Source of the DNA: an uncultured Gammaproteobacteria bacterium
GTDB lineage: Bacteria > Pseudomonadota > Gammaproteobacteria > Pseudomonadales > Pseudohongiellaceae
Reading direction: 5' to 3'
Assembly: GCA_903889815.1 (NCBI GenBank)
Contig: CAISYX010000076.1
Location: forward strand, 1-12,262
Length of the DNA: 12,262 nt
Shown here: one piece after another, positions 7,566 to 12,262 of the stretch
How the letters are laid out: the number at the start of each line of letters is the position of its first letter
Position numbering within the stretch: the stretch's first letter is position 1
Position numbers and translations under genes: made by a program
The notes under the pieces: model-generated
Database searches by the model: none
Seen by the model: the letters and a program-made list of their open reading frames with translations, nothing else
What the model was told of the DNA's origin: nothing

Positions 7566-9173
7566 ATGAACAGACGCCAGGTATTGAAATGGCTGGGCTC
7601 CCTCGGTTTCATGACCGCCGCAGGCTATGCCTGGTTGCGCCCCCGTGCGCCGGAGCCTCTGCCACCTGAGCAGAGAGTGGGGGGCACCCAGTTCCCCACG
7701 ATCGCTATTTCGCCCGGTCCGACCGGCGTCAATCCACTGCGCATTCCTGAGTTGCTGGAAGGTACGCTGCAGGAAGGCACCCGGCGTTTCAGTCTGCAGG
7801 CCCGGAACGGTCTGACTCGCTTCTTCGAGGAGTTCGAGACGCCGACGCTGGGCATCAACGGCAGCTATCTTGGGCCCACTTTGCGCCTGCGCTGCGCAGA
7901 GCCCATCGCCATCGACGTGCACAATGCGATGACGGAAGAAACAACCCTGCACTGGCACGGCCTGCACGTGCCCGCCCGCATGGACGGTGGTCCCCATCAG
8001 ATCATCCCGCCCGGGGGCCGCTGGCTGGCTGAGTTCACCCTCGATCAACATGCCTCGACCTGCTGGTATCACTCGCACCTGCACCATCGCACCGGGCTTC
8101 AGGTTTACAGCGGGCTGGCCGGCATGATCATTGTGGAAAGTACCGAGTCTGACGCACTGGACCTGCCCTCGCAGTACGGCGTGGATGATGTGCCACTGAT
8201 CCTGCAGGATCGGCGCTTCGACGAGAACGGGGCCCTGGTGTACCCGACCAATGTCAGCGCTCTGATGCGCGGTGTGCGTGGCGAGACACTGCTGGTCAAT
8301 GGCACCGCCGCTCCCTATCTGGAAGTCAGTACGCAAAAGTTGCGACTGCGCGTTCTCAATGCTGCCAATGCCCGCACTTTCACCATTGCGCGCAGCGATG
8401 GCCAGGCCTTTGCCCTGATTGCCGGGGACAGCTCCTTCCTGGAAAGCCCGCTGCAGGTGGACCGCGTCACGCTGGCGCCTGGCGAGCGGGCCGAGATCGT
8501 GCTCAACATCGTTCCCTCAGAGCCCTTCTTTCTGGTAAACCTGCCCGTGTCGCCCTATCCGGCGCTGTACAACGGTCAGATGAACGGCATGATGCGCTTG
8601 CTGGACAAGGATGCTTTTGACGTCCTGCAGATTCGCCCGGCGGCAGCACTGGCGGCGTCTCCTGAAGTGCCCGCCGTGCTGACGCAGATCGCTCGACTGC
8701 AGGAGGCCGAGGCGACTCAGACTCGCTACTTCGAGCTGGGCATGGGCAACGGGCCGGGCAATGGCGGCGGCCGGGAGGGCCGGGGTGCAGGCGGAGGCGG
8801 TAATGGCGGTGGCAATGGCGGCGGATTTGGCGGAGGTGTCTTCAAGCTCAATGGCATGACCATGGACATGAACAGGATCAATTTTGAAGTGCAGGAAGGC
8901 GCCGTTGAAATCTGGGAGTTGCGCAATGTCTCGCCGATGATTCACCCCTTCCACATCCACAAGGTGCATTTCGAGATTCTGGACCGCGATGGTCTGCCGC
9001 CACCCCCTGAGGAGCGCGGGCTGAAGGACACGGTGCGTGTGCATATTTCCGAGACTGTGCGGGTAATTGCCCGGTTCGACCGCTATCCGGATCCGGCCCA
9101 CGCCTACATGTACCACTGCCACATCCTCGAACACGAGGATCACGGCATGATGGGCCAGTTTGTTGTTGTCTGA
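7566..9173 (+). CDS. CueO-like multicopper oxidase, Tat-exported, with Gly-rich segment
   Basis: A 535-residue multicopper oxidase, predicted periplasmic. It begins with a Tat signal (NRRQVLKWLG, then a hydrophobic stretch), so it is likely folded and copper-loaded before export. All four copper-ligand blocks are intact: HWHG (H129, H131), CWYHSH (H169, H171), HPFHIH (H460, H463, H465) and HCHILEHEDHGMM (H517, C518, H519, H523, axial M528). The type-1 site and spacing match CueO, which oxidises Cu(I) to protect the periplasm. Unlike E. coli CueO, the region before the C-terminal domain lacks a Met/His-rich copper segment and instead has a Gly-rich stretch (residues 392-424). Start ATG 7566 has GAGAAG at 7554-7559 and gives the cleanest Tat signal; TTG 7542 would add eight residues. 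It follows ynjD by 55 bases and may share its transcript. Laccase-like phenol oxidation is an alternative activity. Confidence 0.93.
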   Translation: MNRRQVLKWLGSLGFMTAAGYAWLRPRAPEPLPPEQRVGGTQFPTIAISPGPTGVNPLRIPELLEGTLQEGTRRFSLQARNGLTRFFEEFETPTLGINGSYLGPTLRLRCAEPIAIDVHNAMTEETTLHWHGLHVPARMDGGPHQIIPPGGRWLAEFTLDQHASTCWYHSHLHHRTGLQVYSGLAGMIIVESTESDALDLPSQYGVDDVPLILQDRRFDENGALVYPTNVSALMRGVRGETLLVNGTAAPYLEVSTQKLRLRVLNAANARTFTIARSDGQAFALIAGDSSFLESPLQVDRVTLAPGERAEIVLNIVPSEPFFLVNLPVSPYPALYNGQMNGMMRLLDKDAFDVLQIRPAAALAASPEVPAVLTQIARLQEAEATQTRYFELGMGNGPGNGGGREGRGAGGGGNGGGNGGGFGGGVFKLNGMTMDMNRINFEVQEGAVEIWELRNVSPMIHPFHIHKVHFEILDRDGLPPPPEERGLKDTVRVHISETVRVIARFDRYPDPAHAYMYHCHILEHEDHGMMGQFVVV

Positions 9174-9195
9174 TTCTTGTCACAGCACGTATCAT
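9166..9195 (+). promoter_or_regulatory. Sigma70-like promoter candidate for the YebC-family gene
   Basis: TTGTCT (9166-9171) and TATCAT (9190-9195) are separated by 18 bases. The -10 matches the consensus at five of six positions and the -35 at four. Transcription would start near 9202, leaving a leader of about 60 bases. The -35 overlaps the end of the oxidase gene. No terminator is visible between the two genes, so read-through is also possible. Confidence 0.35.
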
Positions 9196-9261
9196 CAGCG
9201 GCCTTCGAACCCGCAAACCCCGCCGGGCACAGACTCCGGACGCTGAACGAGACAGGACACC

Positions 9262-9966
9262 ATGGGCGCACAGTGGAAAGCCAAGCACAAAGAACTGGCG
9301 GCCAATGCCAAGGGCCGCATCTTCACCAAACTCACCAAGGAAATCATGGTGGCCGCGCGCAATGGCGCCGATCCGGACATGAACCCGCGCTTGCGACTGG
9401 CCGTCGAGGCTGCCAAGAAGGCGTCCATGACGCGTGAAACGCTGGAGCGGGCCATCAAGAAAGGCGCTGGCCTGCTGGACGATGCAGTCCACTTTGAAAA
9501 GGCGATTTATGAAGGCTTTGCACCCCATCAGGTGCCCGTCATCGTGGAGTGCCTGACCGACAATACCAACCGCACGTATTCCAGCATGCGCGTGCTGTTC
9601 CGCAAGGGGCAGCTGGGCAGTTCCGGCTCTGTCGCCTGGGACTTCGACTACCTTGGCATGATCGAAGCAGTGCCCATAACAACCGATGCCGATCCCGAGC
9701 TGGCCGCCATAGAGGCCGGTGCACAGGATCTTGAGCCGGGCGACGACAATGTCACCCTGTTTCTGACCGAGCCCACCGATCTGGATGCCGTCTGCAAGGC
9801 GCTGCCGAGTTTCGGCTTCAAGGTGGAGTCCGCCAAACTGGGTTACCGGCCCAAGAATCCTGTCAAGCTGGGCGCTGCCGAGATTGAAGAAGTGGAAGCC
9901 TTCCTGGATGCCATCGACGGCGATGACGATGTGCAGACGGTCTATGCCGGCCTTGCATCCGAGTGA
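9262..9966 (+). CDS. YebC/PmpR-family protein, YeeN-like subtype
   Basis: A 234-residue protein of the YebC/PmpR/TACO1 family. Family features are the basic N-terminal helices with GRIFTKLTKEIMVAAR, the ERAIKKG segment, YEGFAPHQVPVIVECLTDN with NRT, the GSSGSVAWDF stretch, an EPTDL motif, and a C-terminal DDDVQTVY. These proteins were described as DNA-binding regulators (PmpR in quorum sensing) and more recently as translation factors relieving ribosome stalling, so the automatic label 'transcriptional regulator' is uncertain. The N-terminus starts MGAQWK, lacking the canonical AGHSKW of YebC and closer to YeeN, and the gene is not beside ruvCAB. It is therefore probably a paralogue rather than the main yebC. 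A ribosome site AGGA (9254-9257) precedes ATG 9262. It sits between the oxidase and dps, 58 bases before the latter. Confidence 0.9.
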   Translation: MGAQWKAKHKELAANAKGRIFTKLTKEIMVAARNGADPDMNPRLRLAVEAAKKASMTRETLERAIKKGAGLLDDAVHFEKAIYEGFAPHQVPVIVECLTDNTNRTYSSMRVLFRKGQLGSSGSVAWDFDYLGMIEAVPITTDADPELAAIEAGAQDLEPGDDNVTLFLTEPTDLDAVCKALPSFGFKVESAKLGYRPKNPVKLGAAEIEEVEAFLDAIDGDDDVQTVYAGLASE

Positions 9967-10024
9967 TCTGCCTCCACTCTTACAGTGTGCCTTGCGCATA
10001 TTCATTCGCCAACAGGAGTAGACC

Positions 10025-10495
10025 ATGAGCAGCATCGACATCGGCATCAAGGAAAGTGATCGTCTTACCATCGCAGAGGGTCTCAAGCACCTGCTGGCAG
10101 ACTCCTACACGCTGTACCTGATGACCCACAATTTTCACTGGAATGTCACTGGTCCCCAGTTCCGCGAGCTGCACCTGATGTTTGAAGAACACTACACAGA
10201 GCTGGCCCTTGCGGTCGACGAAGTGGCCGAACGCATCCGCGCCCTGGATGTCGTGGCGCCCGGCACCTACAAGGAGTTCGCCCGCCTCAGCTCCATCAAG
10301 GAAGTCGATGACATTCCTGCGGGTCGCGCCATGGTGGACATCCTGACTCAGGGCCACGAAGCCGTCGTCAGAACCTGCCGCAAGGTGCTCAAGGTGGCAC
10401 AGGACGCTGGCGACGAGTCCTCTGCGTCGCTGGCCTCGGACCGCATGCGCTTGCACGAGAAGACGGCGTGGATTTTGCGAGCGCTGAACAAATAG
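10025..10495 (+). CDS. dps: Dps-family ferritin-like DNA-protection protein
   Basis: A 156-residue cytoplasmic protein of the Dps family, which forms a 12-subunit shell, oxidises and stores iron using hydrogen peroxide, and shields DNA during starvation or oxidative stress. The inter-subunit ferroxidase ligands can be aligned with E. coli Dps: H38 (in HNFHWN), H50, E54 in place of the common Asp, D65 and E69. The C-terminal HEKTAWILR segment is typical. The N-terminus is short and not Lys-rich, so direct DNA binding may be weak compared with E. coli Dps. The sequence closely resembles the Pseudomonas Dps as I recall it. A strong ribosome site AGGAG (10014-10018, 6-base spacer) sets the start. 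I see no clear OxyR site or good promoter in the 58 bases upstream. Confidence 0.95.
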   Translation: MSSIDIGIKESDRLTIAEGLKHLLADSYTLYLMTHNFHWNVTGPQFRELHLMFEEHYTELALAVDEVAERIRALDVVAPGTYKEFARLSSIKEVDDIPAGRAMVDILTQGHEAVVRTCRKVLKVAQDAGDESSASLASDRMRLHEKTAWILRALNK

Positions 10496-10502
10496 CGCCG
10501 GT

Positions 10503-10524
10503 GGGAGCAGCCCTGCCCGCTCCT
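10503..10524 (+). other. Weak hairpin between dps and murJ
   Basis: GGAGC (10504-10508) can pair with GCTCC (10519-10523), plus a G-T pair outside, around a 10-base loop. Eight T (10536-10543) occur, but 11 bases beyond the stem, so this is not a normal intrinsic terminator. It might attenuate transcription or be chance. Confidence 0.25.
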
Positions 10525-10556
10525 GAAATGCGCCATTTTTTTTGTGAAGTGAGTCT

Positions 10557-12146
10557 ATGACCTCCAGCCCGGTATCCTCCGCTCCCGACCAGCCGCCGCG
10601 CCCGCGTGGCGGGCTGCTGCGCTCCAGCGCCGTCACCGGCAGCATGACCATGGTTTCCCGCGTCCTGGGGCTCGCCCGCGACGTCGTGCTGGCCCGCATG
10701 TTCGGCCCGGGTGACGGCACCGATGCCTTTTTCCTGGCGTTCAAGATTCCCAATTTCCTGCGTCGACTGTTCGCGGAAGGGGCTTTCAACCAGGCCTTTG
10801 TGCCAGTGCTTTCGGAGTACCGCCGGCAACGCACCCATGCCGAGGTCAAGACCCTGGTGGACAGCGTGGCAGGCAGCCTGGGCGCTGTGTTGCTTGGGTT
10901 GACGGTGCTCGTGGTGCTTGCCGCGCCACTGATTGCCATCCCGCTGGCCTGGGGGTTCCGCGACAATGCTGACAAGTTTGATTTGTTCGTGGACATGTTC
11001 CGCATCACGTTTCCGTACCTGCTGCTGATCTCGCTGACGGCCTTTGCCAGCGCCATCCTCAACAGTTACGACAAGTTCGCCATTCCGGCACTGACGCCGG
11101 CCTTGCTCAATATCGCGATGATCGGCGCCGCCGTGCTGCTCAGTCCTTACATGGGGCGGCCAGAGGTGGCGCTGGCTGTGGGCGTGCTGATTGCCGGCGT
11201 GGCGCAGCTGGTGTTCCAGATGCCCGCCCTGGCGCGCCTGCGGCTCCTGCCAATCCCCGCACTCAACCCGCAGCACGAAGGCGTGCGCCGGGTGATGACG
11301 CTGATGATTCCCGCACTTTTTGGTGTCTCGGTCAGTCAGATCAATCTGCTGCTGGATACTTTCATTGCCTCGCTGCTGGTGTCCGGCAGCGTGTCGTGGC
11401 TGTATTTTTCGGACCGCCTGGTCGAGCTGCCCCTGGGAATCTTCGGCATCGCCATCGCCACGGTAGTGCTGCCAAGCCTGTCCCGCAAACACGCCGACAA
11501 GTCCCTCACTGAATTCGCCGCCATGCTCGACTGGGCCTTCCGCATGGTGCTGTTGATCGCCATTCCAGCCAGTCTGGCGCTGATCCTGCTGGCGCAGCCG
11601 CTGATCATCACGCTGTTCCAGGGACAGAATTTCAGTGTCGATGACGTCATCAAGGTCACCAGCAGCCTGCAGGCCTACACGCTGGGGCTGGTGGCCTTCA
11701 TGTCCATCAAGGTCTTTGCGCCGGGCTACTATTCCCGCCAGGACACCCGCACGCCGGTGCGCATCGGCATCCTTGCCATGGTGGCCAACATGGTGATGAA
11801 CATTCTGTTGGTGTTCGTGCTGGACTTTGCTCACACCGGCCTGGCGCTGGCCACCTCGCTGGCTGCCATCCTCAACGCCACGCTGCTGCTGCTGGGTCTG
11901 ATCCGTCAGAAGGTGTTCCAGTTCCAGGCGGGGTGGTCTGTGTTTCTGTTGCGCATGTTGCTGGCCAACGTGCTGATGAGCGTGTTTCTGTGGCAGGTCG
12001 CGGGCGACTGGCGCGCATGGCTGGACTGGCCACTGTGGACACGCATTGGCTGGATGACAGTGCTGACGTTCGGGGGGCTGGCTATCTACACGTTGAGTCT
12101 TTATGCATCGGGCGTGCGCCTGCGGCATTTTCAGGGGCAGTCGTAG
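10557..12146 (+). CDS. murJ: Lipid II flippase MurJ (MviN)
   Basis: MurJ flips the peptidoglycan precursor lipid II to the outer face of the inner membrane. The 529-residue protein has about fourteen membrane spans and the conserved MOP-superfamily start MTMVSRVLGLARD. Residues known to matter in E. coli MurJ are conserved in alignment: R35 (E. coli R18), R41 (R24), D56 (D39), R69 (R52), and the Arg of SDRLVELP (R270). PNFLRRLFAEGAFNQAFVP is the family hallmark. Compared with E. coli there is a Pro/Ser-rich N-terminal extension of about 17 residues. ATG 10557 is the first in-frame start, preceded by a purine-rich GAAGTGAG (10546-10553). The usual gammaproteobacterial neighbour ribF is not seen in the remaining 116 bases; it could lie just beyond the window. 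Confidence 0.96.
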   Translation: MTSSPVSSAPDQPPRPRGGLLRSSAVTGSMTMVSRVLGLARDVVLARMFGPGDGTDAFFLAFKIPNFLRRLFAEGAFNQAFVPVLSEYRRQRTHAEVKTLVDSVAGSLGAVLLGLTVLVVLAAPLIAIPLAWGFRDNADKFDLFVDMFRITFPYLLLISLTAFASAILNSYDKFAIPALTPALLNIAMIGAAVLLSPYMGRPEVALAVGVLIAGVAQLVFQMPALARLRLLPIPALNPQHEGVRRVMTLMIPALFGVSVSQINLLLDTFIASLLVSGSVSWLYFSDRLVELPLGIFGIAIATVVLPSLSRKHADKSLTEFAAMLDWAFRMVLLIAIPASLALILLAQPLIITLFQGQNFSVDDVIKVTSSLQAYTLGLVAFMSIKVFAPGYYSRQDTRTPVRIGILAMVANMVMNILLVFVLDFAHTGLALATSLAAILNATLLLLGLIRQKVFQFQAGWSVFLLRMLLANVLMSVFLWQVAGDWRAWLDWPLWTRIGWMTVLTFGGLAIYTLSLYASGVRLRHFQGQS

Positions 12147-12188
12147 GGAGTCAGAGTGCGGGGGCGCGGGCTGCCGGGCCTGCTGAGC

Positions 12189-12245
12189 AGGGACACGCCG
12201 CAAGTACGTCCCTGTAGGCTCGGCTGCCGCCATCCCTGGCGGCAG
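12189..12245. repeat. Extragenic palindromic (REP-like) element after murJ
   Basis: Two hairpins lie side by side: AGGGAC (12189-12194) with GTCCCT (12208-12213), and a perfect 9-bp stem CTGCCGCCA (12224-12232) / TGGCGGCAG (12237-12245) with a 4-base loop. No T-run follows within the window, so it is not a standard intrinsic terminator. The layout, including CCCTGTAGGCTCGGC between the stems, resembles intergenic repeats I recall from other GC-rich gammaproteobacterial genomes; that is recollection, as only one copy is present here. Confidence 0.5.
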
Positions 12246-12262
12246 ACGGTCCCCGCCCAGCC

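Noticed and set aside
10503..10543. Intrinsic terminator after dps
   Set aside because: The stem is short with a large loop, and the T-run starts 11 bases past it, so only a weak hairpin is reported.
10389..12233. Long open frame on the - strand (614 codons) opposite dps/murJ
   Set aside because: It is antisense to murJ, whose family motifs are unmistakable. The predicted product is Gln/His/Arg-rich low-complexity sequence, typical of a GC-rich shadow frame.
12156..12262. Possible gene starting at GTG 12156 with GGGAG just upstream, open to the window end
   Set aside because: It runs through the inverted-repeat element and does not resemble ribF or any family I know; the Arg/Pro-rich product looks like a translated repeat.

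Overview
The window looks like chromosomal DNA from a GC-rich gammaproteobacterium. The MurJ, Dps, YebC-type, CueO-type and YnjBCD proteins all resemble Pseudomonas or enterobacterial relatives. I cannot name the genus. All ten genes lie on the + strand and are densely packed; I see no insertion sequences, tRNA, rRNA or CRISPR.

Layout: (1) 1-1228, the 3' part of a membrane family-2 glycosyltransferase (NdvB-like beta-glucan synthase type), closed by a strong intrinsic terminator (1290-1316). (2) 1317-1582, a gap with no convincing gene. (3) 1583-7510, six tightly packed genes that look like one operon: an EamA/DMT transporter, a small acidic protein of unknown function, a radical SAM protein with a Cys-rich C-terminal (SPASM/Twitch-like) region, then ynjB, ynjC and ynjD, a complete ABC importer of the YnjBCD family. 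Junctions are abutting or overlapping: stop next to start at 2534-2537, ATGA at 3977-3980, 1 nt between ynjB and ynjC, and ATGA at 6863-6866. (4) 7566-9173, a Tat-exported CueO-like multicopper oxidase whose usual Met-rich segment is replaced by a Gly-rich stretch. (5) 9262-9966, a YebC/PmpR-family protein nearer to the YeeN subtype. (6) 10025-10495, a Dps ferritin-like protein. (7) 10557-12146, the lipid II flippase MurJ. (8) 12147-12262, an extragenic region with an inverted-repeat element.

How the genes may work together: the six-gene operon couples an ABC importer (periplasmic binding protein, fused permease, ATPase) to a cytoplasmic radical SAM enzyme, a small unknown protein and a possible exporter. 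This would suit uptake, radical-based modification and release of a small molecule, but the substrate is unknown and the link is inferred from gene order only. The multicopper oxidase and Dps both belong to metal or oxidative stress defence; MurJ is peptidoglycan housekeeping. The operon around the radical SAM gene is the best candidate here for an undescribed system.
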